Below, in pieces: positions 21,789 to 34,462 of a DNA stretch of 64,000 nucleotides. The DNA is from an uncultured Prochlorococcus sp. GTDB taxonomy: Bacteria > Cyanobacteriota > Cyanobacteriia > PCC-6307 > Cyanobiaceae. The DNA lies in assembly GCA_902624085.1 (NCBI GenBank), contig CACNWD010000004.1:1-64000 (forward strand), read 5' to 3'. Below the pieces are notes generated by a model that had not been told where the DNA came from, searched no databases, and was given only the letters and a program-made list of their open reading frames with translations. The number at the start of each line of letters is the position of its first letter. Position 1 is the first letter of the stretch. The position numbers were made by a program, and so were the translations under genes.

Positions 21789-22844
21789 ATGAATGAAGTC
21801 AGAAGAAAATGTGTAGGCATCATTTTTGGCGGTCAATCAAATGAACATGCCATTTCAATAGAATCTGCTAAGGCAATATTTGCTGCATTAAATTCAGATT
21901 TAAATAAAAAAAAGTTTTCTACAAAAGTTTTCTACATCAATAAAAATGGAAAATGGTTTGATAGCAAAGATTCTCTATTAATCTTAGAAAATTCAAAAAT
22001 TATTGATGATTTCATTCCAAACTCTCTATTTGAAAATATAAAAATCTTTGAAAACATAGATTGTAAAGATATTGATATTTGGTTCCCAATTATTCATGGA
22101 GCGAATGGAGAAGATGGATCAATACAAGGTTTATTAAAATTTACTCAAAAACCATTTATTGGTTCAGGCATCTTAGGGTCTGCCATAGGTATGGATAAAA
22201 TTATAATGAAATTAATTTTTTCTCATTTAAAAATTCCTCAAGTCAATTTTTTCATAATCCAAGATAAAAATTTAGATGACAATAATAATTTAAAAATAAT
22301 TTGCGATCAGATTATACAAAGACTAAATTTTCCTCTATTTATCAAACCAGCTAATTCTGGTTCATCAATTGGGATATCAAAAGTAATAAATCAATCTGAT
22401 ATTTTAGGTGCTTTACGAAAAGCGTGGGCAATTGATCATAGAATAATCGTTGAAGAAGGTTTAGATGTCAAAGAATTAGAAGTAGGTATAATCGGTAAAA
22501 GAAATCTTATTGTATCTGAGATTGGCGAAGTAGATTACATATCAGATTGGTATGATTATGATTCCAAATACAAAACAAATAATAAAATAATAATACCAGC
22601 AAATATTGATCCTACTCTAAAGGAAAAGATCCAAACATTATCTATTGAAAGCTGCATGGCATTAAATATAAATATATTTGCGAGAGTAGACTTTTTTCTT
22701 GAAAAAGGTACCAATAAAATTTACTTGAATGAAATAAATACTATTCCAGGTTTTACAAAAAATAGCATGTTCCCATTACTTTGGAAATCATCAGGTTTAG
22801 AAATTGATGAACTTGTCGCTAAAATAATAGAATATTCCATTTAA
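21789..22844 (+). CDS. ddl: D-alanine--D-alanine ligase
   Basis: 351 aa; IIFGGQSNEHAISIESA, IHGANGEDGSIQGLL, KPANSGSSIGISK, NEINTIPGFT. Confidence 0.96.
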   Translation: MNEVRRKCVGIIFGGQSNEHAISIESAKAIFAALNSDLNKKKFSTKVFYINKNGKWFDSKDSLLILENSKIIDDFIPNSLFENIKIFENIDCKDIDIWFPIIHGANGEDGSIQGLLKFTQKPFIGSGILGSAIGMDKIIMKLIFSHLKIPQVNFFIIQDKNLDDNNNLKIICDQIIQRLNFPLFIKPANSGSSIGISKVINQSDILGALRKAWAIDHRIIVEEGLDVKELEVGIIGKRNLIVSEIGEVDYISDWYDYDSKYKTNNKIIIPANIDPTLKEKIQTLSIESCMALNINIFARVDFFLEKGTNKIYLNEINTIPGFTKNSMFPLLWKSSGLEIDELVAKIIEYSI

Positions 22845-22857
22845 AATTTTTGTCTAA

Positions 22858-23268
22858 ATGCTTCATGGACTACTTTGGCTGCCATTAATTTTTATTTTCT
22901 TCCTCTTAACTGCATTAGGATGGTTAGAAAGAAGGAGACAAAATCTATTTAGAAATTGGGCAAACGGATCTGAACTTTGTAAATTAGATAGTTCAGGAGC
23001 TGCTTATTTAAGAGACGGTAAGTTAACATGGAGTGCTTTTGAAGCGGGCGAATTTAAAGAGAAAGACAGCTTTATCATCACCAAGCTTGAATTAATTGAA
23101 CTTATGGCGCTTACCTCTGGAGAAGCACCTCTTACAGATGAATCGCAAGGCAAATGTAGATTAAGACTTGTTGGTAGTGGAAGAGAAATGGATGTACCAT
23201 TTTCAGATGCAGATAGGGCTAGAGAATGGATGGATCAATTAATGCAGAAAGCTCGTTGTGATTTGTGA
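22858..23268 (+). CDS. Conserved cyanobacterial-type hypothetical protein with N-terminal TM
   Basis: 136 aa ORF, tightly spaced between ddl and ftsQ; no family recognised. Confidence 0.75.
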   Translation: MLHGLLWLPLIFIFFLLTALGWLERRRQNLFRNWANGSELCKLDSSGAAYLRDGKLTWSAFEAGEFKEKDSFIITKLELIELMALTSGEAPLTDESQGKCRLRLVGSGREMDVPFSDADRAREWMDQLMQKARCDL

Positions 23269-23987
23269 AAAATATAAAAAATTACGAAATTAAAAAATTA
23301 ATATTTCTTGGAATATTTTTCATCTTGACAAATATTCTTACTATAAATTTGTTCAGAAAAGTAGATTCCAAAAATATATATATTAATGGAGCAGACTTCA
23401 TTACAATAAATGATATTACTCAAAACTCTTCACTTAAATTACCTAAGAAACTAATTTTCATAAAAACGAAATTAATTGAAAAAGAACTAACACAAAATAT
23501 TTCTTTAAAGCAAATATCAATAACTAGGCAACTGCTCCCTTTTGGATTAGTAATTAATATTAAAACAAGAAAGCCAGTCGCTTTTGCGGAAAGAGAAGTA
23601 AACGGAATAAAAATAAAAGGTGTTATTGATAAAGATGGTGTCTTTATCAAAGAGAAATTTATACCTGACAGAGAAAATTTGATTTTTCCAATAAAGTTAT
23701 CTGGATGGAAGAAAGAGTATAAAAAGTTAATATCATTAATAATAAAAACTTATAAAGGAAATGATGATCTTGAAGCAATAAATATCAGTTCAGAGGGATT
23801 TATTACTCTGGAAGAAAAGTTTTTACAAAAAATCTTTTTGGGCTTTGAGTCTAAAGAAATAGATGAGAAATTAAATTTAATTTTTGATATTAAAGAACAA
23901 TTTAAAAACCAAAAAATTCGTAAAAAAATTAAAAGTTTAGACCTAACCGATCTAGCTGATCCAAAGATAAAAGTGTTCATTCCCTAA
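23265..23987 (+). CDS. ftsQ: FtsQ-type cell division protein (POTRA domain)
   Basis: 240 aa; N-terminal TM then POTRA-like region (ISITRQLLPFGLVINIKTRKPVAFAE); directly upstream of ftsZ. Confidence 0.8.
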   Translation: MKNIKNYEIKKLIFLGIFFILTNILTINLFRKVDSKNIYINGADFITINDITQNSSLKLPKKLIFIKTKLIEKELTQNISLKQISITRQLLPFGLVINIKTRKPVAFAEREVNGIKIKGVIDKDGVFIKEKFIPDRENLIFPIKLSGWKKEYKKLISLIIKTYKGNDDLEAINISSEGFITLEEKFLQKIFLGFESKEIDEKLNLIFDIKEQFKNQKIRKKIKSLDLTDLADPKIKVFIP

Positions 23988-24165
23988 TATTTGAGATTAG
24001 ATAATATATTTAATTTTTAGATGAAGTCAATCTCCAAAAGGGTTCTCGATAGATATAGAAAATATTTGTAAAAAATAAACATTAGGAGTTTCTTCAAGAA
24101 ATCCCTAAAGATGACCTGAGTGAGTTCATAATGCACCAAGGAATAAAATTTGTTTTGAAATAGCG

Positions 24166-25296
24166 ATGAGCTTCGGAAACAATCCAAACTTAAATCAATC
24201 AAGTGAAATTCTTCCAAGTCAGAATGCCAAAATAGAAGTAATTGGTGTTGGAGGTGGAGGAAGCAACGCAGTAAACCGAATGATCAATAGTGATCTTGAT
24301 GGTGTTACATTCAGAGTTCTAAATACTGATGCGCAGGCCCTACTGCAATCTTCGGCTACACAACGAGTTCAGTTGGGTCAGAACTTAACCAGAGGCTTAG
24401 GTGCCGGAGGCAATCCAAGTATTGGCCAAAAGGCTGCAGAAGAATCCAAAGAAGAATTACAGCAAGCTTTAGATGGAGCTGACTTGGTCTTCATAGCCGC
24501 AGGGATGGGAGGCGGAACTGGAACTGGAGCCGCTCCTGTTGTTGCAGATGTTGCTAAACAAAGTGGTGCTTTAACAGTAGGTATAGTTACAAAACCTTTC
24601 TCTTTTGAAGGGAAAAGAAGAATGCGTCAAGCCGAAGAAGGTATAACTAGATTAGCTGAAAATGTTGATACTTTAATTGTTATCCCCAATGATAAATTAA
24701 AAGATGTAATTTCTGGGGCTCCACTACAAGAAGCCTTTAGGAGCGCAGATGACGTATTAAGAATGGGTGTTAAAGGGATAAGCGACATTATAACTAAACC
24801 AGGATTAGTAAATGTTGATTTCGCTGATATTAGATCTGTAATGACTGAGGCTGGAACAGCTTTAATGGGGATTGGAATAGGTTCTGGAAGATCGCGAGCT
24901 TTAGAAGCTGCTCAAGCTGCTATAAACAGTCCATTACTTGAATCTGATAAAATCAGGGGTGCAAAAGGCTGCGTAATTAATATTACAGGTGGTCATGATA
25001 TGACTCTTGATGATATGACTTCCGCATCTGATTTTATATATGAAGTATTAGATCCTGAGGCAAATATCATTGTAGGAGCTGTAATTGATGAATCTATGGA
25101 AAGTGAGATTGCAGTTACCGTTATAATCACAGGATTTAATTCATCGCCTCCGGATAATAATCAAATTTTCAGAAGGAGAATAAGCAATGGACCAAATAGT
25201 CCTTTTTACAATAGTCCTGATAACAAGGAAGGAGGTGCAAATATTCCTGAATTCCTAAGATTGAGGCAAAATAAGAGAAACGACAACAAACTTTAA
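24166..25296 (+). CDS. ftsZ: Cell division protein FtsZ
   Basis: 376 aa; [29 protein letters not shown] tubulin signature. Confidence 0.98.
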   Translation: MSFGNNPNLNQSSEILPSQNAKIEVIGVGGGGSNAVNRMINSDLDGVTFRVLNTDAQALLQSSATQRVQLGQNLTRGLGAGGNPSIGQKAAEESKEELQQALDGADLVFIAAGMGGGTGTGAAPVVADVAKQSGALTVGIVTKPFSFEGKRRMRQAEEGITRLAENVDTLIVIPNDKLKDVISGAPLQEAFRSADDVLRMGVKGISDIITKPGLVNVDFADIRSVMTEAGTALMGIGIGSGRSRALEAAQAAINSPLLESDKIRGAKGCVINITGGHDMTLDDMTSASDFIYEVLDPEANIIVGAVIDESMESEIAVTVIITGFNSSPPDNNQIFRRRISNGPNSPFYNSPDNKEGGANIPEFLRLRQNKRNDNKL

Positions 25297-25301
25297 AAAT
25301 T

Positions 25302-25398
25302 GTGACTCGGTTATCTCGCCTGTTTAAAGCATCCTGCGTGGCTGCTACTTTCCAGTCCTGACCAAGTTTAGGCGTTAAAACCGCGAAAGGCCGAGTCA
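25302..25398 (-). ncRNA. ffs: Signal recognition particle RNA (small bacterial type)
   Basis: Minus-strand apical motif GGTCAGGACTGGAAAGTAGCAGCC (SRP domain IV with GGAA tetraloop and AGCAG) enclosed by a terminal stem TGACTCGG/CCGAGTCA. Confidence 0.93.
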
Positions 25399-25442
25399 TT
25401 TATAATAATAGCAATAATTCTTTTAAAAGTTGATATATTATT

Positions 25443-26216
25443 ATGCTCCCACAAGAACTAGTTAAATTTAAAAATGAGTCAAAAAAAATAATTGCCTTAA
25501 CAGCATGGGACTCAATCACAGGTTCAATAGCTGAGGAGGCTGGTGCAGATATTATTTTAGTTGGCGATTCATTGGCGATGGTTGCGCTTGGTTATGAAAC
25601 AACTTTACCAGTTACGTTAGATAATATGATCCATCATACAAATGCTGTTTGCAGAGGCTTTAAGAATAATTTTGGGAAAGAACCTTTAGTTGTATGTGAC
25701 ATGCCATTTCTCAGTTACCAATGTGGAGAAGATAAAGCAGTTGATTATGCAGGACGAATCATTAAGGAAACACCAGCTAAAGCAGTGAAAATTGAGGGTG
25801 CTGAACCAGAAATACAATTAGTAATTTCTAGATTGATAAGGATGGGAATTCCAATAATGGGTCATATAGGATTAACTCCTCAAAGTATTTTAAATCAAGG
25901 GCTAAAGAAGCAAGGTGATGATTTCATAAGTAAGGAAAAAATTAAAAAAGAATCTGAGATACTTGAAAAGATAGGTTGTTTCGCTATCGTTTTAGAACAC
26001 ATTCCAGATTCTCTTTCAAAGGAAATTAAAAATAATCTTAAAATACCTACTATTGGTATTGGAGCAGGCGCAGATTGCGATGGTCAGATAAGAGTAACGG
26101 CAGATTTACTTGGTTTAAATGATAAGCAACCCCCATTTTGTGGGCCTCTTATCAATGGGAAAAAAACATTTACAACAAAATTGAGAGAATGGATAAATTC
26201 TGAAAAACTTAATTAA
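25443..26216 (+). CDS. panB: 3-methyl-2-oxobutanoate hydroxymethyltransferase
   Basis: 257 aa; [58 protein letters not shown]. Confidence 0.96.
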   Translation: MLPQELVKFKNESKKIIALTAWDSITGSIAEEAGADIILVGDSLAMVALGYETTLPVTLDNMIHHTNAVCRGFKNNFGKEPLVVCDMPFLSYQCGEDKAVDYAGRIIKETPAKAVKIEGAEPEIQLVISRLIRMGIPIMGHIGLTPQSILNQGLKKQGDDFISKEKIKKESEILEKIGCFAIVLEHIPDSLSKEIKNNLKIPTIGIGAGADCDGQIRVTADLLGLNDKQPPFCGPLINGKKTFTTKLREWINSEKLN

Positions 26217-27438
26217 TTTGGTCCCACCAATTAAACATATCAATAATTATTTGATTACTTAATTCCATTCCTTTAGGATCGCTTAAAAAAAATCTATCTC
26301 CTTCATTAAGCAAAAGCTCATAATCTCTGTATTTTTGCCAGCTTGTTAATAATTTTGCCATAAATTTTTTTGAATTATTATCATCCCATCCTTCTTCAAT
26401 GAACAAATTTTTCAAATTAATTCCCTCTTTAGTCCTTAATCCCAACATTATTTTTTCATCAAGATCTAACTTTTTTTTTGAATTCACAAGTAAAGATTCA
26501 TCTAATTGTTTATCACATTGATCAATAACCCATTTTTGATATTCATCTATATTTTTTGGTCTAGAAAATCTCATACCCCACGGAGAGCTTGTCGAACCTT
26601 GACCAAAACCCCACCAACCTAACCCTTTCCAATAAACTCTATTATGCCTTGATTGATGCCTGGGCAAAGAGTAATTAGAGATCTCATATCTTAAATAGCC
26701 TGAATTATTTAAAATTTTGCTTGTTAATTTACTGTTTTCAAAAGATTCATCCTGATCAGGTAATGGTAACTTCCCTAAATCCTGCAAATTTTGAAAAACG
26801 GTGCCTTCTTCAACATTTAAATCATAAATTGAGATATGAGGAGGGCAAAAACTAATTGTTTTTTCTAGATCTTTTTGCCATGTTGCAAGAGTACTTTTGG
26901 GTAGATTTTGGATTAAATCTAAACTCCAGCTTTTGATGAATTTATCTTTCTTTGCATTTCTCATCCAATGGCATGCCTCCTCTACATCTTTAGATATATG
27001 TCTTCTCCCAGCTTCTTTTAACACTTGGTTATTAAAACTTTGTGCTCCCAAGCTAAATCTGTTTATGCCTGCATTTATAAATCCATATAAATCTTTTTCT
27101 TCAAAACTAGCTGGATCAACTTCCATTGTGATTTCAGCTCCATAATCAATTCCATAATGAATTTCAAATATTGAAATTAATTCTGCTATTTGAGTGGGAT
27201 CTAGGATTGAGGGTGTTCCCCCGCCTATATAAATTGTGGATAATGGAGATTTGTGTTTAATTGACAATATTTCTTTTTTTAAGAAATATAAATAATCATC
27301 TATTACTTTAGTTCCATTTCCTTTAGTACTTTTTACTTCATCTCCAATTGGAACAATTGAAAAATCACAATAGAAACATCTTCTATGACAAAAAGGGATA
27401 TGAACATAGGCGCTTTTAGGTGGTTTAAACATATCCAA
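26209..27438 (-). CDS. hemW: Radical SAM coproporphyrinogen III oxidase-like protein (HemW/HemN-like)
   Basis: 409 aa; [48 protein letters not shown]. Confidence 0.88.
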   Translation of the reverse strand: MDMFKPPKSAYVHIPFCHRRCFYCDFSIVPIGDEVKSTKGNGTKVIDDYLYFLKKEILSIKHKSPLSTIYIGGGTPSILDPTQIAELISIFEIHYGIDYGAEITMEVDPASFEEKDLYGFINAGINRFSLGAQSFNNQVLKEAGRRHISKDVEEACHWMRNAKKDKFIKSWSLDLIQNLPKSTLATWQKDLEKTISFCPPHISIYDLNVEEGTVFQNLQDLGKLPLPDQDESFENSKLTSKILNNSGYLRYEISNYSLPRHQSRHNRVYWKGLGWWGFGQGSTSSPWGMRFSRPKNIDEYQKWVIDQCDKQLDESLLVNSKKKLDLDEKIMLGLRTKEGINLKNLFIEEGWDDNNSKKFMAKLLTSWQKYRDYELLLNEGDRFFLSDPKGMELSNQIIIDMFNWWDQIN

Positions 27439-27530
27439 TTAGTTAAAAAGTTCTTGAGGAGATCACAATAAAGCTTTCTAAAAACAAAATCTTTATTTAC
27501 TCAATTAATAAAGCCTAGTAGATTAGGGGT

Positions 27531-28640
27531 ATGACAGATATTTTAGTAATTATTTTATTTATATTGTCTGGAGGTGCCTCAGGTTGGCTCGGGGTTGATT
27601 TATTGCCTGTTGATAACTTAAAACAAGTTTCAAATATTGAGGGATTTAGAATAGTTTTATCAATAATTGGTTCTTTTGTAGGATTAGCCGCAGGGTTTGT
27701 TTTTTTGCAACTGAGAAAAACATTTCTTGATCAAATACGAACAATGCCAACAGATCTGCTAATTAGTAGAGCTGTAGGGCTTATTTTAGGATTACTTGTA
27801 GCTAATTTACTTTTAGCACCTATATTGCTAATACCATTTCCAAGAGAAGTATTTTTTGCTAAGCCATTAGCGGCAATTTTGAGCAATATCTTCTTTGGAG
27901 TGCTTGGTTATAAATTAGCGGATACCCACGGGAGAACTTTATTAAGGTTATTTAACCCCAATAATACAGAGGCATATTTAGTTAATGAGGGAATCTTGCC
28001 CGCTGCCAGTCCTAAAATACTTGATACAAGTGTAATCATTGATGGAAGAATCAATGGATTATTAAATTGTGGGTTACTGGAAGGGCAAATTATTGTAGCT
28101 CAAAGTGTTATAGATGAATTACAAACCTTGGCTGATTCCAGCAGTAACGAAAAAAGATCAAAGGGTAGAAGAGGACTAAAATTATTAAAAGAATTAAGAG
28201 AGATTTATGGAAGAAGATTAGTAATTAATCCTACTAAATATGAAGGAGATGGTACCGATGAAAAACTTCTTAAGATAACACAGGACATGGCTGGTACATT
28301 AATCACAGTTGACTATAATCTTTACCAAATTGCGGAAGTAAAAGAATTAAAAGTTTTAAATTTAAGTGACTTAGTAATTGCATTGAGACCTGAAGTGCAG
28401 CCAGGAGAATCACTTAATATAAAAATTGTTAGAGAAGGCAAAGAGAAAATGCAAGGGATTGGATATTTGGATGACGGAACAATGATTGTTGTTGAGGAAG
28501 CGAAACAATTCGTAGGGAGTAGATTAAACATTGTTATTACCGGAGCATTGCAGACACCTACAGGTCGGATGGCCTTTGGTAAACTTTTAAATGATCCAGA
28601 GTCAAACAAATCTTTTAAATCTGAAGCAACTGAGGGCTAA
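27531..28640 (+). CDS. PIN/TRAM domain membrane protein (YacL-like)
   Basis: 369 aa; TM region, PIN domain (KILDTSVIIDGRINGLL...TVDYNLYQIAEVKELKVLNLSDL), C-terminal TRAM (GIGYLDDGTMIVVE). Confidence 0.9.
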   Translation: MTDILVIILFILSGGASGWLGVDLLPVDNLKQVSNIEGFRIVLSIIGSFVGLAAGFVFLQLRKTFLDQIRTMPTDLLISRAVGLILGLLVANLLLAPILLIPFPREVFFAKPLAAILSNIFFGVLGYKLADTHGRTLLRLFNPNNTEAYLVNEGILPAASPKILDTSVIIDGRINGLLNCGLLEGQIIVAQSVIDELQTLADSSSNEKRSKGRRGLKLLKELREIYGRRLVINPTKYEGDGTDEKLLKITQDMAGTLITVDYNLYQIAEVKELKVLNLSDLVIALRPEVQPGESLNIKIVREGKEKMQGIGYLDDGTMIVVEEAKQFVGSRLNIVITGALQTPTGRMAFGKLLNDPESNKSFKSEATEG

Positions 28641-28680
28641 CACTAGCTAGAATTGTAAGTAGATAACTAACTTAATAAAT

Positions 28681-29343
28681 ATGACGGTTTCCGCTCCTTA
28701 TTACGGTGACAACACCGTAATGAGAACTCCACCTCCAGACCTTCCCTCTTTATTACTAAAGGAAAGAATTGTATATCTTGGATTACCATTATTTTCTGAT
28801 GATGATGCCAAGCGTCAATTAGGAATGGATGTCACTGAACTAATCATTGCTCAACTTTTATATCTTGAATTTGACAATCCGGATAAACCTATTTTCTTTT
28901 ACATAAATTCAACCGGAACAAGTTGGTATACAGGCGATGCCGTTGGATTTGAAACAGAAGCTTTCGCAATTTGCGATACTATAAGCTATATCAAACCGCC
29001 TGTTCATACTATTTGTATAGGGCAAGCGATGGGTACTGCTGCAGTAATTCTTTCTTCTGGAACAAAAGGACAGAGAGCTGCCCTCCCCCACGCATCAATT
29101 GTTTTACATCAACCTATAAGTGGTGCACGAGGTCAAGCCACAGATATTCAAATTAGAGCAGAAGAAGTTTTGAAAAATAAAAAATCGATGCTCGAAATTC
29201 TATCAAGGAATACAGGTAAAACCTTAGACGAACTTTCAAAAGATTCTGACCGTATGAGTTATCTTAATCCTCATCAAGCAGTCGAGTATGGTGTTATTGA
29301 TAGAGTACTCACAAGTCAAAAAGATTTACCAACAAACATTTAA
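28681..29343 (+). CDS. clpR: ClpP-like protein lacking catalytic residues (ClpR)
   Basis: 220 aa ClpP fold; nucleophile region reads IGQAMGTAAVIL (no Ser) and the Asp region reads DSDRMSYL; N-terminus YYGDNTVMRTPPPDLPSLLLKERIVYLG. Confidence 0.93.
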   Translation: MTVSAPYYGDNTVMRTPPPDLPSLLLKERIVYLGLPLFSDDDAKRQLGMDVTELIIAQLLYLEFDNPDKPIFFYINSTGTSWYTGDAVGFETEAFAICDTISYIKPPVHTICIGQAMGTAAVILSSGTKGQRAALPHASIVLHQPISGARGQATDIQIRAEEVLKNKKSMLEILSRNTGKTLDELSKDSDRMSYLNPHQAVEYGVIDRVLTSQKDLPTNI

Positions 29344-29355
29344 TTAATTTTTATC

Positions 29356-29961
29356 ATGCCAATAGGAACTCCAAGCGTGCCTTATAGACTTCCAGGAAGT
29401 CAATATGAGAGATGGGTTGACATTTATACAAGACTAGGTGTCGAAAGAATTTTATTCCTTGGACAGGAAGTCAATGATGGGATTGCAAATAGTCTTGTAG
29501 CTCAAATGCTATATCTTGACTCTGATGATAATTCAAAGCCAATATATCTTTACATAAATAGCCCTGGAGGCTCTGTAACTGCTGGGTTAGCTATTTATGA
29601 CACTATTAAGTATGTCAAAAGTGATGTTGTTACGATTTGCGTAGGCTTGGCTGCCTCGATGGGTGCATTTTTATTAGCGGCAGGAACTAAAGGTAAACGT
29701 GTTGCTCTTCCTCATAGCAGAATAATGATTCATCAGCCTTTAGGAGGTACTTCTCAGCGGCAAGCAAGCGATATTGAAATTGAAGCAAAAGAAATTTTAA
29801 GAATCAAAGATATGTTAAACCAGTCAATGTCAGAGATGACAGGTCAAACATTTGAAAAAATTGAAAAAGATACTGACAGAGATTATTTCTTAAGTGCTGA
29901 GGAAGCAAAAAATTACGGTCTTATAGATCGTGTTATTACCCATCCAAGTGAGGCGAAATAA
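29356..29961 (+). CDS. clpP: ATP-dependent Clp protease proteolytic subunit (ClpP3-type partner of ClpR)
   Basis: 201 aa; catalytic [35 protein letters not shown] intact; immediately follows clpR. Confidence 0.95.
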   Translation: MPIGTPSVPYRLPGSQYERWVDIYTRLGVERILFLGQEVNDGIANSLVAQMLYLDSDDNSKPIYLYINSPGGSVTAGLAIYDTIKYVKSDVVTICVGLAASMGAFLLAAGTKGKRVALPHSRIMIHQPLGGTSQRQASDIEIEAKEILRIKDMLNQSMSEMTGQTFEKIEKDTDRDYFLSAEEAKNYGLIDRVITHPSEAK

Positions 29962-30040
29962 AATCTTTTAAAATAAATTTATGTAAAAGATAAATTGCTT
30001 AATTATAAGCATTAAGTTTATTTAGCTAAATAATGTCTAA

Positions 30041-32064
<2,024 letters not shown>

Positions 32065-32118
32065 TTAACCTCTAACAGGTGTAATATTTTTAAATTAGTA
32101 TATACTTAAAACAATTTT

Positions 32119-32364
32119 ATGGAAAAAAATAAATTAAATGATTCAGAATTATCTGAAGATACTGAAAATATTTCAACCATTAATAATCAAGACTCTAAAT
32201 GGATAGATAATAGTGGTGAGGCAGTAAATGACGTATTTGGATTTAATGAAAGTGCTGAACTCGTGAACGGAAGGGCAGCCATGGTTGGATTCTTAATGTT
32301 GATACTGACTGAATTAGTTTTTCACGGTCGCCCAGTTACTTCTGCAATATTTGGTATTAATTGA
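32119..32364 (+). CDS. hli: High-light-inducible protein (Hli, chlorophyll a/b-binding motif)
   Basis: 81 aa; FNESAELVNGRAAMVGFLMLILTELVFHGRPV. Confidence 0.92.
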   Translation: MEKNKLNDSELSEDTENISTINNQDSKWIDNSGEAVNDVFGFNESAELVNGRAAMVGFLMLILTELVFHGRPVTSAIFGIN

Positions 32365-32367
32365 ACT

Positions 32368-32577
32368 ATGGTAAAAACAAATAACAAATTTAAGGTGTTT
32401 TTATACATCTCTGCCTGGGTCATTATTTGGGGATCAATCGCTTCTTTAATAGATTTACCTTTTCTAAAAAATGGTATTTATAGTGAAGGAGATTTAGGCC
32501 AATATTTAACATTTTCTTTATCAGCTATGATTTCTATCATCTCCGCTAAAAATATTTTTAGTAAAATAAATTTATAA
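32368..32577 (+). CDS. Small two-TM hypothetical protein
   Basis: 69 aa ORF starting 3 bp after hli; two hydrophobic segments. Confidence 0.7.
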   Translation: MVKTNNKFKVFLYISAWVIIWGSIASLIDLPFLKNGIYSEGDLGQYLTFSLSAMISIISAKNIFSKINL

Positions 32578-32826
32578 AAATCTGTATCTAAATCTTTTAA
32601 TCACTTTTGCACTGACTCCGTTTTCCTGATTCTCATACAATATCCACTTATGAGTCTCGGTATCATGGTCACATCCCAAGTTAGTAGAATCAGAATAACT
32701 GTACAAAAGACTATGACATGCCCTGTCTGCTTCAAAAGCTGAGTTATAAGCTGAGAACCAAAAAGTTATAATTATTATAAAAAACAAAATTAATAATATT
32801 TGCGATATGAACCCTATTATTTTCAT
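32572..32826 (-). CDS. Small exported or membrane-anchored hypothetical protein
   Basis: 84 aa; single N-terminal TM/signal, two Cys in the exported part; no family recognised. Confidence 0.6.
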   Translation of the reverse strand: MKIIGFISQILLILFFIIIITFWFSAYNSAFEADRACHSLLYSYSDSTNLGCDHDTETHKWILYENQENGVSAKVIKRFRYRFL

Positions 32827-32890
32827 TAAAATATAAGTGAATATTCAATAATTTAGCATTTTATATCATGACATTTCTGTAGTAAATTAA

Positions 32891-33136
32891 TTATCTTCCA
32901 AAATTAAATATAAAATCATGAAAAGATTCATTATTTAAAAATAATATAATTCCAACCAATAGTATAAAATTCAAACCTAATACTATGGTTGCGAAAATAT
33001 TTATTTGTCTTTTACCAGGCAATGTGTAGGTAAATTTCTTCTCGGCAAGTATCTTTGCTAATCCTGTTTTAGGATTTTTAATTTCTTCAGCCTTATTATT
33101 ATCTAAATTTGAGTTGTCTGAAAAACCTTTGTTCAT
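32891..33136 (-). CDS. Small single-TM hypothetical protein
   Basis: 81 aa; charged N-terminus and one C-terminal TM (INIFATIVLGLNFILLVGIILFL). Confidence 0.6.
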   Translation of the reverse strand: MNKGFSDNSNLDNNKAEEIKNPKTGLAKILAEKKFTYTLPGKRQINIFATIVLGLNFILLVGIILFLNNESFHDFIFNFGR

Positions 33137-33189
33137 AAAAATAATACTTCAAACATATAGTATTCTATGTTTTAAAATTTTTTTTAAAA

Positions 33190-33510
33190 TTAACAATTTT
33201 TAATTAGAGCTGGAATTGTTTTCCCAGATTCATTACCTTTTTCTCTACCAAAGTAAATATTTCTTATAAGCTCAGTTTGCAAACCTAATATACTTGTTTG
33301 ACATTTAAGATTTCCTTTGTAGTATTCTCTTAACTGCATTCGTTCAGTAAGTAAAATCATTTCCTTACATTTATCCCCGTTATCAGACTCAAAACATTTA
33401 TTTAATTCCTTTAAAAAATATGAATTATAATAGGGCTCAGTTGATATTAAATCGACAAAGCAATTTGATACGCAGAAAATCAAAATTAATAAATTTTTTC
33501 TTATAATCAT
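33190..33510 (-). CDS. Small secreted Cys-containing hypothetical protein
   Basis: 106 aa; signal peptide (NLLILIFCVSNCFVDLIS), mature part with four Cys. Confidence 0.6.
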   Translation of the reverse strand: MIIRKNLLILIFCVSNCFVDLISTEPYYNSYFLKELNKCFESDNGDKCKEMILLTERMQLREYYKGNLKCQTSILGLQTELIRNIYFGREKGNESGKTIPALIKNC

Positions 33511-33559
33511 GAACTATTTTGTTTTAACTTTATAAATCTAACTGGAAAAAATATTTCAT

Positions 33560-33586
33560 AAAAAAGGGGGCTCATATTGAGCACCC
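33560..33586 (-). terminator. Intrinsic terminator of hup
   Basis: Minus strand GGGTGCTC-AATAT-GAGCCCCC followed by TTTTTT, just downstream of the hup stop. Confidence 0.85.
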
Positions 33587-33613
33587 TATTACAAGATAAT
33601 ACATCTAAATATA

Positions 33614-33889
33614 TTAACCTTGTACTCTATCTTTAAATAATTTTCCTGCTGAGAATGTGGGTACTCTCTTAGCTGGGATAGCTATTTTTTCACCTGTTTT
33701 AGGGTTTAGGCCCTGCCTAGCAGAACGATCTCTTGGTTCAAAAGAACCAAATCCTAGTATGGAGACTTTTTTGCCTTCCACAACTGAATCAACGATAGTT
33801 TCAATGGCTGCATCAACAACTAAGGAAACATCTGTTTTTGTGAGCTCAGTACGAGCAGCAACAAGATTTACTAAATCAGCTTTGTTCAT
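33614..33889 (-). CDS. hup: HU-family DNA-binding protein
   Basis: 91 aa; MNKADLVNLVAARTELTKTDV...SILGFGSFEPRDRSARQGLNPKTGEKIAIPAKRVPTFSAGKLFKDRV. Confidence 0.97.
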   Translation of the reverse strand: MNKADLVNLVAARTELTKTDVSLVVDAAIETIVDSVVEGKKVSILGFGSFEPRDRSARQGLNPKTGEKIAIPAKRVPTFSAGKLFKDRVQG

Positions 33890-34462
33890 TGAATTGTTTG
33901 TAAAGCAGAGAATTAAAAGATTAATTTGAAATCAATCTAAATATCTCGAACTTGCACATCATATTGAGCAAATTCAAATACGGCAACCGAAAATGCCGTC
34001 ATCGCAAAGCTTTATACAGAGTTTAATGACATTTATTTCAACATAGAATAATTTTTTCATCCTGCATAAAAAAATTATTCATATATTAGATAAATTATTA
34101 ATCTTTCAAATCAGTTGGTATCACTTGGTTCTTACTTATTGAAAAGATTAAGAATAATAATAAAAAGATTTTTTATAAATTTATTAAAAAAAATCCAAAC
34201 CTAATATTATTTTTTATTAACTTTCTCATATATTTTGTTCTCATCACATCCAATAAGAGATTTTCAAGACTCTTAGGTTAAATTGGCAAGATAAATTTGA
34301 AAACCATATTTAAGTAGCCGCAAAAATAAAAAGCTAATAGTATGTAATTATCTAATGTGATTTATTTAAATCTTAAAACTATCAAAATTGATAATTCTTA
34401 AATCTTTTAGATTTAATTATGTTATGAATTCTAATTCTAAAAAGTTCTTATTTTTTTAAAAA

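Noticed and set aside
25169-25399. 76-aa minus-strand ORF
   Set aside because: Overlaps the SRP RNA and the ftsZ 3' end; peptide is not protein-like.
28909-29156. 60- and 61-aa ORFs inside clpR
   Set aside because: Alternative-frame shadows of the clpR coding sequence.
33657-33929. 90-aa plus-strand ORF opposite hup
   Set aside because: Antisense shadow of a highly conserved HU gene.
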